From the NCBI GenBank assembly GCA_034401135.1, contig JAWZSP010000004.1, positions 3,100,001-3,164,000 of the forward strand: a stretch of DNA of 64,000 nucleotides. Reading direction: 5' to 3'. The notes under the pieces were generated by a model, which had not been told where the DNA came from, did not search any database, and worked only from the letters and a program-made list of their open reading frames with translations. Source of the DNA: Volutella citrinella. Taxonomy: Eukaryota; Ascomycota; Sordariomycetes; Hypocreales; Nectriaceae. The position numbers and the translations under genes were made by a program. Positions 11,002 through 21,371 of this stretch are shown here, piece after piece. Within the stretch, counting starts at the first letter, position 1. Every line of letters begins with the position of its first letter.

Positions 11002-13533
11002 CTAGTTTATGAAGTTGCCATCATCATCTCTAGCAATGCTGTCGAGTAGGGCCTGAAGGATTGGCTGAAGCTCTCTGAATTCGAGCTCCACGCTGGGGGT
11101 GGCCGGCAGCTCCTCACCGCGGGGTGTGACGGGGCGAATTCGTTGAGACCCGAACTTGATGGCTCGCTTCTCCCATGGGATAGAGTCATCTGGCTTCTTG
11201 CCTGGGTTGGCCGCGGCGTCACGGAGTCCCGAAACTTCGGCGTTGAGTCGTGGGACAGGAAACTGGCGGCTGTTTTGTTTCGCCGCGCGCGTTTCGCCCT
11301 CTGCCTTGAACTCTGCCAATGTGGGCCAGCCGACCTGGAGGTGCTTTGGAGGGGCATCCCTATTGAAGCAATTGTGAGCTGCAAAAACAGGCGAGAGCTT
11401 GTCATCGAAAGTCTTGCCGGCAAGGAGTGGAACAGCCGGCACAGGTGCAGAGCCGTTGCCGTTGTGGGACGTGGACCGGGCCAAACGTTTGTTGACCTCG
11501 GAGGCTAGCTTCTGTTGCTGTTTCTCGGTGTCCTAAACCTTGAGACGCGTAAACTCAGCCGGATTCTTGGGTGTGAATGGCGAGTTCCCAGCACCCATGA
11601 AGCCCAGGCCGAGCACCATTTTCTGGAATTGCACTCGTTCCGCGCTTTGCTCACTCACCCAACTCCTAGAACCAGACCACGAAGCCTGACCGAGCGACTG
11701 CTGCGAGTTGCCAGGGCCTTGGGAAGGCCCGGGATTTGCAAAGGCCACCCGTCGGCGAGTAGCTGGGCCCGTTGGTGCGTTGAGAGGTGGTGCGGTTACC
11801 TGATTTTGATTATAGCCAGGCCACAACCGAACATCGCCAGGAGGCTGCCTAAAACCAGCAGGAGTGTCTCTCATTGGGAATCCTTGGTTCTCCAAGGAGG
11901 GCACAAGTTCTCGCGGGCCCCAGTTTTGTTGGCTGGGATATGAGCCTTCCTGAGTGTGACGAGGGTGTCGACCTCGGTACGATCGGTGATTGTCATGGTC
12001 GACGTGAGCTTGTTCGACGGTTCTGGAAGTGGCTCGATCAGGTCGTTGTTGGCCGCTTGGACCGGCTTGACTTTGGTCACTTCGACCGAATGTTCCGTGA
12101 CTGTGAGGGAAGTATTGTTGAGTAGGTGTGGGCATGTCGTCCGTGTCATCATTTGTCTGCTGACCAGCACGTTTGTCACGGACGAGCAGATGCTTTGGGG
12201 TACTGGCGCGCACCACGCCATCACGGCTCTTGGAGCTCTCGTTTTGCTTGGCAACTGGGAGCAAACGACCTCCGCGTGCTCGCGCTTCAGCCATGAGTCT
12301 CTTGGAATCTGGGCTTGGCGATCGGGCCCGTTCTTTTCCTTTGAGCAGTCGAAGTCGACGACGTCGCCGAACTGAGTCAGGGGTATGATCAGTCTGCTTT
12401 AGGACTTGTTTTCCCTTTGTCTGTCTTGCTGGTCCAGACTCTGGGGCGTCGACATGGCTGCGAGGTTCTTGTGCTGGTTGCAAGAAAGCAGGATCTCCAG
12501 AGACCCAGGTGTTTCTCGGTGCACCGACATTCACCTCAAGGCCGGGAGGCCTGGCCATGACGTGACCCGGGGTTTGATTGCCGTTCATGGGCTGGAAGTT
12601 GTTCCACCAGCCTGGCTGCGAGGTGTTCGACGCAGGTTGATGCGAGGTGTTCATCGCCGGTGGCCGCATAGGCGTCATAGGAGATGGTTGATGACCCCAG
12701 AACTTATGCGGCTCCATGATGTCGGAGCCGGGCGGAAAGGATGATCCACCAGTAGGGTGCATGGGAGCCGCTTGTCCTGAAGCCAAAGGAATCTCACCGG
12801 GGAGAGTTGAGGGGTCGAGGCCGCCATAGGTCTGAAGGCGCGCAAATGCTGCTGATTCTTTAATTGCTTGCTGGCGCATCGATAGAGTGAACTCTCTCAT
12901 GTCTGCCATTGGATCTTGCGGCTTCGAAGGGGCCTCCACAGCCTGTTCCGATGGACTAGGGATCGAAGAAGGTTGGCTTTTTGGCTGGACGCGAGGGACA
13001 GCAGGTTTGGTACGCTTGAGAATAACTTTCCCCGTGTCAACCACGGCCTTCTTCTGGACCTGTTCTGGCTTCTTGGGAGGGAACAAGGGGAGTGCCACCG
13101 GTATATGACGCCTCGCGGTCTGGTTCTTTTTGGTGGCCAAGGCTGGAAACATCTCGTCATATTTATCCGGTGCCAGCGCATCTTGTTTCTCCTTTGCTGG
13201 TTGCGGCTCTTCTTCTTTCTCCTTGACTAGCAAGTTCTCCTTGGCTGGCAGCTTCTCATTGACGGGCAGCTTCTCATTGACGGGCAGCTTCTCATTGACG
13301 GGCAGCTTCTCATTGACGGACAGCTTCCCCTTGAATGGCAGCTTCTCCTTGGTGGGAAAAGCCTTCTCCTTCAATGGAAAAGGATTTTCCTTCACCACCG
13401 GGAAAGCTTTCTCCTTCCTGGATGGGGCTGCCACCGCTTGGCGAGATCCTCGTGGTCGGTAACGACCCGGCTTTCGGGGAGGTCTGCCTGAAGACTGCGG
13501 AAGCGGCTCAAAGGATAGAGCTTGAGGATTCAT
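11002..13533 (-). CDS. Unknown low-complexity protein with one in-frame TAG
   Basis: Not a family I recognise. Starting at ATG 13533, 666 codons run to a TAG at 11533-11535; the same frame then stays open for 176 more codons to a TAG at 11002. The downstream part still looks coding (KLASEVNKRLARSTSHNGNG, then a charged segment ending ARDDDGNFIN), so the ancestral protein was probably about 843 aa. Visible features: basic Pro-rich N-terminus, a tandem EKLPVN repeat near residues 60-100, the short motif DKYDEMFPAL, a helical segment near 210-230, a Gln/Pro/Asn-rich middle, and a basic RRRRRLRLLKGKERARSPSP patch suggesting a nuclear or RNA-linked role (inference). The stop could be a recent nonsense mutation, a base-call error or a readthrough site. 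The only GT-AG pair spanning it would be 27 nt, too short for an intron. Confidence 0.6.
11533..11535 (-). other. In-frame TAG inside an otherwise continuous reading frame
   Basis: The codons read AAG GTT TAG GAC ACC GAG on the minus strand, dividing 666 upstream from 176 downstream codons of the same frame. The context does not match the known fungal readthrough signal TGA CTA or the viral TAG CAA TTA. A single G-to-T change from GAG would create it. Confidence 0.85.
13231..13356 (-). repeat. 18-bp coding tandem repeat (EKLPVN units)
   Basis: Seven head-to-tail 18-bp units inside the N-terminal part of the unknown gene. The three units 13249-13302 are identical (plus strand cagcttctcattgacggg), the fourth differs at its last base, and flanking units 13231-13248, 13321-13338 and 13339-13356 are diverged. 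Each encodes six residues of the type EKLPVN, so copy-number change keeps the frame. Confidence 0.9.
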
Positions 13534-15235
13534 CGTGACAGATTTGAGGTAGGATGAATGCGAGGGGATAGAGAAAGATGACCGATGGCTGTGTTGCAGC
13601 GAGGCAGTGGTGATGTGTTTGTGGGAGGGGGTGGTTCAACAACAGGACCTGAAAACTGGATGAAAGGAGGCGGCAGCCTTGTCTCCTCAAGACGAAGGCC
13701 CCCGATGATTGTATCAGATTGTTCTGAATGAATTTTGTCAAGCCAGCTCTCGTATGTGAAGCCTCACTGCGGAGTTGCGGCGTGAGGATTCCCTCCTTTG
13801 AAGTTTTGCCACGACCTGAGGCCACGTCAACGCACGTTCTGGTTCTACGACGATGAGAAGAACGCTTACCAGTATAAGAAGGATGTGCTTAGATGTGTCT
13901 AGCAAGCCGTAGCAGAAGGTGATGCAACGAGGGAGACGGAAGTTGCGTGTTTGCGTTGGTGTTGTTGTGTTGTTGGTACGAAGAAGCACTTGAAAAAGTG
14001 GGAGGACGCGTACTGATGAAAAGGCCGGGAGGGAGTTTTGAAAAAAAAAAGGGCACTAGGCAGCCAATTTCTAGGAATCTGAGCGTGAAATGCTTGGCTG
14101 GCGAGTGCCAAAAACGTGTTTGCAGCTGCGGTCAACTGACAGGTCTCCTGGGTGACTCGCTTGTGGAGAGGCACTACCCACCAGGCGGAAGCCCATGGAA
14201 GATGAATGTCACATTTCTACACGGTGGACATGAATTACACGCTCCCCTAGGGAATGTCTAATAAATTCACATGATGGATAGTCCATTTTGCCTCCTGGAG
14301 CCGCAAGTGTGCATGTCTGGCTGCCACTTATTCCATCTTGAATGTCTGTCTCTAGATATCAGGCTCACATTTTCCTTCCAGTGAACGAGATGACGTGTGA
14401 CTCGAGAAAGAACAGAGATATATATTGTGCAGCCACCTTGAAATGCCTGCTGTGAATCTCTGTTCGTACATGGCAGGCTGTGTTGGCCGATGCCCTTGTA
14501 TGTTCGGGCCCTGATATCAGCGGAGCATTCACTGTTCAGGATCAAGTGACTTGGCCCTCAGGGTCGCTATTCTCTGCTCCCAATGGGTGAAGAGAGGAGC
14601 GCCCGAGGTGCCTACTGGTAGTACAGAGACATTGTACCAATGCTGTGCTGTTGACGTTGCCGCCTGGTACCAGTGTAGATGAGGCCCAGGCGGAAAGACG
14701 AGGTCTCCCGACACTCGCCGCTCAAATCAAATCCGAAAGAAATGGGAAAATAAAGCAGGCCACAATGACAAGCTCCATGAGCGTCTTCTTTTGCTATTTA
14801 GTGCAACTGGCACAAGGATGGACACATTGGCAGTGGCGGCCTCATTCATGGTGACAGCAGGGGGCGTGTCTCTACGGGTTAGGGGTCGGGCCAGGGCACA
14901 ACGACAAGTTTCAAAAGAAGCCGAAGCTGACCTGGAAGCACAATTATAGAAGAGTGTAGTAGATGTAGTACCCTCGTTATTAACCAGTTGTGAGATGAGA
15001 GCAACGTTCCCGTCCCAACAGATGTGGCTGCGCAGTTGATAACGCCTCATCCCCCCATCGGGCCAGCCCCAACCCAAAGTCCCCCGCTGATCCCGCCAGG
15101 GGTGTCACGACCCACTACGGAAGGCCCATATACTATTATTTGGCCTCCGGGCCTTTTGCCCTTCTCAACACGACGTCGACGCGCCGCTTCTCTTTCCTCC
15201 CCGTCCACCGTCGCTGCACGACCATCGCCTCCAAG
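13534..15235. other. Divergent intergenic region (unknown gene / TSC13)
   Basis: About 1.7 kb with the leaders of both genes. On the minus strand a good intron (gtaagc donor, cctcag acceptor) is predicted in the 5' UTR of the unknown gene. An A10 run lies at 14041-14050. The TSC13 side (15100-15235) is C/T-rich. No further gene recognised. Confidence 0.5.
13816..13869 (-). other. Predicted 5' UTR intron of the unknown gene
   Basis: Donor gtaagc begins at 13869 and acceptor cctcag ends at 13816 (54 nt) on the minus strand, about 280 bases upstream of the ATG at 13533. The sequence between it and the ATG is pyrimidine-rich. Support is splice-site quality only. Confidence 0.4.
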
Positions 15236-16349
15236 ATGGCCGCCCTCAAGAGCCTCAAGCTCACCAACCGCTGTAAGCAACCCCAATGGCCCAGCTCCAG
15301 CGTCTTTGCCTCATAATACACCCCCTGCTCCAGTAACTCACACACCCAATAGCTCCGAAGCAGCCTATCAAGAACCTCCCGGCCGAGGTCGAGATCGGCC
15401 CCGACACCACCGTCGAGGATGTCAAGAAGGTCATCGCCAAGGCGGCCCGTCTCGGAGACTACAACCGCGTTGGCCTCTTCTACACTTCCACCAAGAAGAC
15501 GCTCAAGAACCGCATGGCCAAGGTGAATGATGAGCCAGACGTCGTCGCCCACGGTGAGGTGCTCGTCAAGGACCTAGGTGAGTTTTGCAACGCTTTTGAT
15601 ACTGCTTGTCGACTGGTCGTCTTGCTACAAAATCAATAACCCTCCCCGATAACCCTCTCACCCGCTGACTGAATCATCAAAAAGGCTACCAGATCGCCTG
15701 GCGCACCGTCTTCGTCGTCGAGTACCTCGGCCCCCTACTGTTCCACCCCCTCGTCCTCGCCCTCCGCCCCTACCTGTACAAGGACGCCCCGGCCGACATG
15801 ACGCTGACGCAGTGGCTGTCGTTTGGCATGATCATGGCGCACTTCGTCAAGCGCGAGTTCGAGACTCTCTTCGTGCACAAGTTCTCGGCCAACACGATGC
15901 CCTGGCGCAACATCTTCAAGAACAGCGCCTTCTACTGGGCCGCCTCGGGCGCCCTCTGCGCCTACTGCATCTACGCCCCGTGGTCGCTCGCCGCAAAGGC
16001 CGCGGAGCCCGCCATCGACTACCTCGGCCTCGCCCTGTACATGTTTGGCGAGACCATGAACGCCACCGTCCACGCCTACCTGTCCACCCTGCGGCCCGCC
16101 GGCAGCACCGAGCGAAAGATCCCCGTCGGCTACGGCTTCGGCCTCGTGACGTGCCCCAACTACATGTACGAGATCCTCTCGTGGGCCGGCATCATCGTCG
16201 TCAGCCGCGACTGGTCCGTCGCCTTCTTCATCGCGATGGGCGCCTACCAGATGTACGCCTGGGCCAAGGGTAAGGAGCGTGCCTACCGCCAGGAGTTTGG
16301 TGACCGCTACAAGAAGAAGCGCTATGTCCTCCTTCCCGGGCTCCTGTGA
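15236..16349 (+). CDS. TSC13: Very-long-chain enoyl-CoA reductase TSC13
   Basis: ER membrane trans-2-enoyl-CoA reductase, the last step of very-long-chain fatty acid elongation that feeds sphingolipid synthesis. Exons 15236-15272, 15353-15577 and 15685-16349 give 308 aa, matching the family. Introns are 15273-15352 (gtaagc...tag) and 15578-15684 (gtgagt...aag). The N-terminal 85 residues resemble the ubiquitin-like domain of the family; the rest is hydrophobic with several membrane segments and the C-terminal steroid 5-alpha-reductase-type domain, including TCPNYMYEILSWAGI and a basic tail ending KKKRYVLLPGLL. A very short first exon of 12 codons plus one base is common in fungal orthologues. 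High C/G third-position bias creates long but meaningless overlapping frames on both strands. Confidence 0.95.
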
Positions 16350-16752
16350 GCTCGTACGAGGCCAAGCTTTGCTTCGATAATGGGGGATGCCGAGGTTTGA
16401 AAAAACAATGACACCAAGTCCACCGCCTGATGCCTCTGAAAGGAAGTTCTGGGTGAGCTGCCCGTCGTCCACGGGTATTTGAGTTAAATGTGGGTGGCAC
16501 GCATGTATGATGATGAGACAAAATCAAAATGGGGGTTCAGTTTAGTTGCAATCTTGTCCCAAGTGCATCCAACTATCGCTTGTGTATATCTCTCGCAAAA
16601 AAAGAACGTGACCGCTCCAAATCCACAGCCCGAATTACACCCAAACGCCGCAGATCCCAAGTCGTCATTACCAAGATAAGCCAAGCCTCAAACCAAGCAT
16701 CATAATCCATCACTTCGTGCTCATATCGCGGGGTGTGTCAAAGTCATCCTTC
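16350..16752. other. Convergent 3' region between TSC13 and the BLOC-1 gene
   Basis: About 400 bases between facing stop codons; presumably both 3' UTRs. Nothing else recognised. Confidence 0.6.
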
Positions 16753-17625
16753 TCATGAGGTGGTTGACACTGATGCCGTGTCCGAGCCCTTTGCCCCTCG
16801 ACCCGTCCCTGTGCTGGATTCAGCCTCGGTCAGGCTGCGGCTGGCATCTGACCAGGTGCTCGGTGCGCCGTCGTCGGTGTCGACGGCCATTTTCACTTCG
16901 TGGACGCCCATTTTGGGGGTGTCAATGTGCTTGTCGCCCACCGGGAACTTGGCAGACCCCGTGTCGCCCTTGAAGCCCGGGACACGATCCAGGTCCAGGA
17001 CGGAGCCCTTGCCAGCGCCGGTGCCGCCGTCGCTGTCGGTGAAGCTCCCGCACTCGCTGCAGCTGCAGACGCTCTCGCCGTCGCTCTGGTTGGCCAGGCG
17101 CACCGTCTCCTCGATGACAAGGAAGTCCCGCTCCAGGACCTCGGCCCAGTTCTGGACGCTGCCGAGCTCCTTGATGCGGCGGGCGGCGACGTCGGCCTCG
17201 CGGGCCAGCTTCTCGCGCTCCCGGCGCAGGCCGTCGGTGGCGCGCTCGACGTCGGCTGCCTGGCGGCCCAGGGCGGCGGCGTTGGAGTGCAGCGTGGACG
17301 CGCGCCAGTGCAGGTCCGAGTCCATCATGTTCTCCATGGTCGCGACGACGGCGGCGCGGGCCTCGGCGACGTGGCGCTGCGTCTCGGCGGACGGCAGCGT
17401 CGAGTGGAGCTGGAGTTGCGGCGCCGGCGGCGGGAGGGCGGCCGGGGCCATGGCGTGGGCTGGTGTCGTGGTCGTCGAGGGCGGCGAGGCAATCGAGGGC
17501 GGGGGGGAGGTTGGCTGGCGAGGCGACAGCGATGAGGACGGCGGCGAGGTGGTAGACGACGAGGATGAGGCAGTCGCATTGGCAGGCGGCGGCGCCGACG
17601 AGGAAGAAGCAGCTGCAGAATCCAT
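16753..17625 (-). CDS. BLOC1S1: BLOC-1 subunit 1 / GCN5L1 domain protein
   Basis: Single-exon protein of 290 aa. Residues 77-180 form a helical, coiled-coil region with the GCN5L1/BLOC1S1 signature, including MENMMDSDLHWRASTLHSN and, at its end, QNWAEVLERDFLVIEETVRL. BLOC-1 acts in endosomal sorting; in yeast a BLOC-1 complex (with Bls1) helps deliver the Rab5 GAP Msb3 to endosomes. The family core is about 100-130 aa; here it is flanked by a Ser/Pro/Thr-rich N-terminal 75 residues and an acidic, Ser-rich tail with a small CSCSECGS cysteine cluster, both typical of disordered extensions in moulds. Confident about the domain; the role in endosomes is inferred. Confidence 0.88.
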   Translation of the reverse strand: MDSAAASSSSAPPPANATASSSSSTTSPPSSSLSPRQPTSPPPSIASPPSTTTTPAHAMAPAALPPPAPQLQLHSTLPSAETQRHVAEARAAVVATMENMMDSDLHWRASTLHSNAAALGRQAADVERATDGLRREREKLAREADVAARRIKELGSVQNWAEVLERDFLVIEETVRLANQSDGESVCSCSECGSFTDSDGGTGAGKGSVLDLDRVPGFKGDTGSAKFPVGDKHIDTPKMGVHEVKMAVDTDDGAPSTWSDASRSLTEAESSTGTGRGAKGSDTASVSTTS

Positions 17626-18338
17626 TCTGATGTACTGGAGCTAGCAGCGTTGGTGGTTGATGATGATGAAGATGATGGTGGCGATGTTGGATGGACCTTC
17701 TATAGCTGTCCAGTATGCGCCAACCTTTGCGGCACTGACCGTGGCAGCAAGGCAAGTGTTCGTCGATGCTCGAGGGTGTCCGACTTTGCAGTTGGAAGGA
17801 CCGTCAGCATGGTGTTGCGACACGCGGGATCAATGCCAAGGTTGAAAGAGACCTGGTCTGGGCCCCTACTGCATGACAGCGGGGGGGTGTCGTGCACCTG
17901 CATGTTACCCCCTAGACCAAGTGCAGCCTGTTCTGGATGGCATCAGCCTCAACGCCTAGTGCTGGCTGTGGTCAGCTTTCCTCCGCATCCGTCTAGGCAA
18001 AGAAGCTTAAATCGCCCGATTGATGGTGGGATGATCTGGTGAGGGCTAAGAGGAGAGCGGGGCAAGATGTCTCCAGCCATAGTATCTTCTGTATGCCCTT
18101 TGGAATATAGTAGAGTCCTTATGATGCTGAGAATCATCGCCAGGACTAGTAGAATATGAATACACCAATATCAGGTCAAGGATATTGCCCATACTACGTA
18201 TATATTCAAGTCTCCACCTAGGTTTCAACTTTACACTTCAAGATGGGGCTTGGTGCGCTAAAACAATTCAGATTCAACTACTCCACACTTGGCACCGCGA
18301 CAACATGAACCTCTTCCCAGCTTCCTAAACTCTCGCCC
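17626..18338. other. Intergenic region upstream of the BLOC-1 gene
   Basis: About 700 bases between the BLOC-1 start and the stop codon of the membrane-protein gene, both on the minus strand. GAT-rich trinucleotide stretch near 17658-17680. No gene recognised. Confidence 0.5.
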
Positions 18339-20573
18339 TCACCAGTACTCCTCCCCCGGCACAAGCTTGTGCGACCTCGTCCTAATCTGGTCCTTCTCCA
18401 GCTCCATCGCCATCGTCCGGGGATGCGACGCCCTGACGGCCACCTTCTCCCTCCACACAGCCGCATCCCCGACCTTGGCCCCCTGGCACTCCAGCTCGTG
18501 CGGCGTCTGCGAGCTCCATGCCAGGGCGAGCACGTCTTGGACGTCGTCCAGCACCGTCAGCGTCTGCGCCTTGCTCACGAGGACAACGGCGAGGTTCGCC
18601 AGCAGCATCGCCGCGTATACTATCACGACCACGACGGCAAACACCATGGCCCCGCCAGGGCTTCCGTAGCCGTAGCCAAACCTGCGGGCCTCAAAGTCCA
18701 TCCTCACGTAGTCCTTGGTCACGTTCTGAAGCCCCTCTGCCATGTTCGCCTCCCGCGTCTTCCATGAGCTCCACACCCGTCCGTCGTACAGGGCAGACCC
18801 GTTGGCAAACAGCTCCCAGGTGGCCTTGGTGGCGCCGTTCTGAGCCCTCAAACCCCGTACTGTGATTGTCTGGTCGGAGGAGCCAAAGGGCAGCGGGAGC
18901 CAGACGCCCAGTTCCGCGGCCGTCCTTGCCACGGCGTCCGTGACGATGGCTCCAACGACCCTTTCAATGACTTGGCCCACCGCTCGGTCGCCTGCTTCTC
19001 CGAGTTGGTCGCCGCGTGTGCTCCCAGGGTCGAGGTATGGCAAGCCATCCTCACTGCGGTCGATCAGCGTGTCGAGGATTCGAGGAACAGTGCCCAAGCT
19101 CTGGCCGTTGTTGCCGCCGTCCAGCCGGTTGAGGGTGTCGTTCCCAAGGCTCATGTAGGGGATCCACGAGTTCTTGATCTGTATTACTGGACCGACTGTT
19201 ACTCCGGCGTGCTCTTCTCTCCATTTCGTTTCGTTGGCAAAAACCCTGACATCCGTCACGTTGCTGTATAAATAGCTCGAGTTGCTCGGGCTGGTCCAGC
19301 TGACAGAGGGAATCCAGTGAGCCATGAAGCTACACGCGACTATGCGCAGCCCCATGCCCCCGCCGTACCTGTATGGTGCCGTTGCCCAGAACATCAGAGC
19401 CGAGGGCACAGTGTCGTTGGTCTTGTTCGGGTCTTCGCTCGTCGTGAATTTCCACTGAAGGGTGCCACCGGTATCATTCGACCAGCTGGTCCGCTCGACT
19501 GTCCAGTTCTTTAGCCGCTGCTGCATCAAGTGGCACTCATCCTCGTGGTTGTTCGAATAACAATTCAGCTCTTCGGAGGGGAATGTTAGTTTCGGCACAT
19601 CTGAGGCGTTGCCTAACGATTCGCGGTTCATCACATTGCACTTGACATTTACCAATGGTTGGTAGACGGCTGTCGACGGCTTGAGACGGAGTTGATAGTC
19701 TTTCGTGCGTGAAAGTTCGCCCACCCCGTGCGACTTGATATAGTCGTTGAGCAACCCGATAGATTCGAGGTGTGAGGCCGTGGGACTCGTCAGAAAAGTT
19801 CCGGACCGCTCGTCAGTCCAGATATCGAGCAGACGACTTGTTGACCCAAGCGGATCTTGAAAAGTGATGTTGTTTGGGAGTCCGGAGCTCCCCCACGAGC
19901 CTGTCCAGCCATGAAGCGTCGCAATCCCGGATGCAGGACACCAGTAGGAGTACATGCCATCAACCTGGGCACATCCCTTGTTGTTGCCTGACAGCAACGA
20001 TTCATTCAATACCCGGGGCCAAGTCTGTTCACTCGTGTTCGTAATGTACAGCGACAAGTTGCCGGGAAACGCATGCGGGTGAGGATACCATCCAAGCTTC
20101 GGTATGGCCAGTATCGCCGACGCTGGCCCAAGAAGAGCGCACATGAAGACGCTAACAAAGAGCAGAGAGGAGAAGACGATGGCTTGCGGTGCGGCTATCC
20201 AAAAGGTCGGGTTGAACAAATACCAAGCATCCCAGACCCTGTACGGACCCGAGACGAGGCCAAAGGGGATTCCGTCTTGGACGAGACGCCGCTTGAAGAC
20301 CCCGAGAGCGACCGCTCCAACAGACGCAACGGCCAGGATCTCGTAGACCTTTGCGGCGAGCTGGAGAGAGTTGAGGATATTGTTGGCGCTGACTTTGATG
20401 CTGCCACTGGGATTTTGGATCCCGCTGATGGGGAACCAGTACAGCCTGGCAAAGTTGATGTAGAGAAGCACCACGGTGAGCGAAAGCGGGACGAGGAATA
20501 TGGCTGCCGCAGACCATGTAAGTGCCCGAGCCCGAATCACCTGGGTGGGCTTTCCGAGCCGCGAGTACGCCAT
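18339..20573 (-). CDS. Fungal integral membrane glycoprotein of unknown function
   Basis: Single-exon protein of 744 aa with no catalytic family I recognise. It has three hydrophobic segments near the N-terminus (about 18-45, 72-92 and 124-158), a large hydrophilic domain of about 480 residues carrying some fifteen N-x-S/T sequons and several cysteines, one strong membrane segment near 641-667, and a charged C-terminal tail of about 75 residues. The sequons clustering between membrane segments imply a glycosylated lumenal or extracellular domain. This layout (three plus one membrane spans around a glycosylated domain) is common among uncharacterised Pezizomycotina membrane proteins. Whether it is a sensor, a transporter partner or a structural protein cannot be told from sequence. 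Confidence 0.75.
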   Translation of the reverse strand: MAYSRLGKPTQVIRARALTWSAAAIFLVPLSLTVVLLYINFARLYWFPISGIQNPSGSIKVSANNILNSLQLAAKVYEILAVASVGAVALGVFKRRLVQDGIPFGLVSGPYRVWDAWYLFNPTFWIAAPQAIVFSSLLFVSVFMCALLGPASAILAIPKLGWYPHPHAFPGNLSLYITNTSEQTWPRVLNESLLSGNNKGCAQVDGMYSYWCPASGIATLHGWTGSWGSSGLPNNITFQDPLGSTSRLLDIWTDERSGTFLTSPTASHLESIGLLNDYIKSHGVGELSRTKDYQLRLKPSTAVYQPLVNVKCNVMNRESLGNASDVPKLTFPSEELNCYSNNHEDECHLMQQRLKNWTVERTSWSNDTGGTLQWKFTTSEDPNKTNDTVPSALMFWATAPYRYGGGMGLRIVACSFMAHWIPSVSWTSPSNSSYLYSNVTDVRVFANETKWREEHAGVTVGPVIQIKNSWIPYMSLGNDTLNRLDGGNNGQSLGTVPRILDTLIDRSEDGLPYLDPGSTRGDQLGEAGDRAVGQVIERVVGAIVTDAVARTAAELGVWLPLPFGSSDQTITVRGLRAQNGATKATWELFANGSALYDGRVWSSWKTREANMAEGLQNVTKDYVRMDFEARRFGYGYGSPGGAMVFAVVVVIVYAAMLLANLAVVLVSKAQTLTVLDDVQDVLALAWSSQTPHELECQGAKVGDAAVWREKVAVRASHPRTMAMELEKDQIRTRSHKLVPGEEYW

Positions 20574-21371
20574 GGTGGTTGCGGAAACGCTGCAGCAAGA
20601 CGATCAGGCTGGTAGTCAAGTTGTCGGCGACGGACAGAGCGCGGTTGACGCATCCATCCAAGGCAGCAAAAGTCGAGGTGCTGGAATAAAAAGCGTAGGG
20701 ATGCCCGAGGCATATATCAACGCAACCCAGTGCATTGTGCTGCCTCTCGGCCGGGGCTGAGTTGATGAAGCTGACCAGTTGTCTCAGCTGCTTCTACTTA
20801 TAGCTCCTGTAGCACGGCGGTTACGCCCATGCTATTGGGTATTCGACAGTGTGTGCTTCAAACTAGCTCGAAACTCCTCCATGGCCGCTGCGAGAGCCTG
20901 TGTGGCTGTGCTCTGCCATATCAATATATCCCATATAACGTGTAAATATTCGCCGTCTCGGCGCGGAGGTCTGAAGGAGGCTGTAGCCATCACTAGTCCG
21001 CGTGCCCACGTCACATGCACCTCCGCAATCTTCACGCCATCACTTCTAGTACTCAAGAGAAAACTCGTCGCAGGTTACATGTAACAGACAGAATTTTATT
21101 TCGTCTAGCCCTGGAGCGCAGAGGTCAGCGTTCTGGCGCTGAAAATCAGCTTATATCCCTTCCCATTGCTTCATTACTTTTTCCCCAATGTCATGCAAAA
21201 CCTCGCCTGTCCCTTCCAACGACAATGTCAAGAACAAAAAACGCCTGTGGACACTCGTCCGTGGTCCATTATTCCAATATACACCTTGCTCCGTATGCTA
21301 CACAAAAATGTACATGGGCAGATGTACTGCGCCTTGAAGAAATGCGGGTATATGACATGTAGCCTGCCGCA
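20574..21371. other. Intergenic region upstream of the membrane-protein gene
   Basis: About 800 bases holding the membrane-protein promoter and the SOG2 3' UTR. AT-richer toward 21160-21370. No gene or repeat recognised. Confidence 0.5.

Noticed and set aside
11507..11533. 27-nt GT...AG segment that would remove the in-frame TAG as an intron
   Set aside because: Keeps the frame but is far below the length the spliceosome handles and lacks donor and branch consensus.
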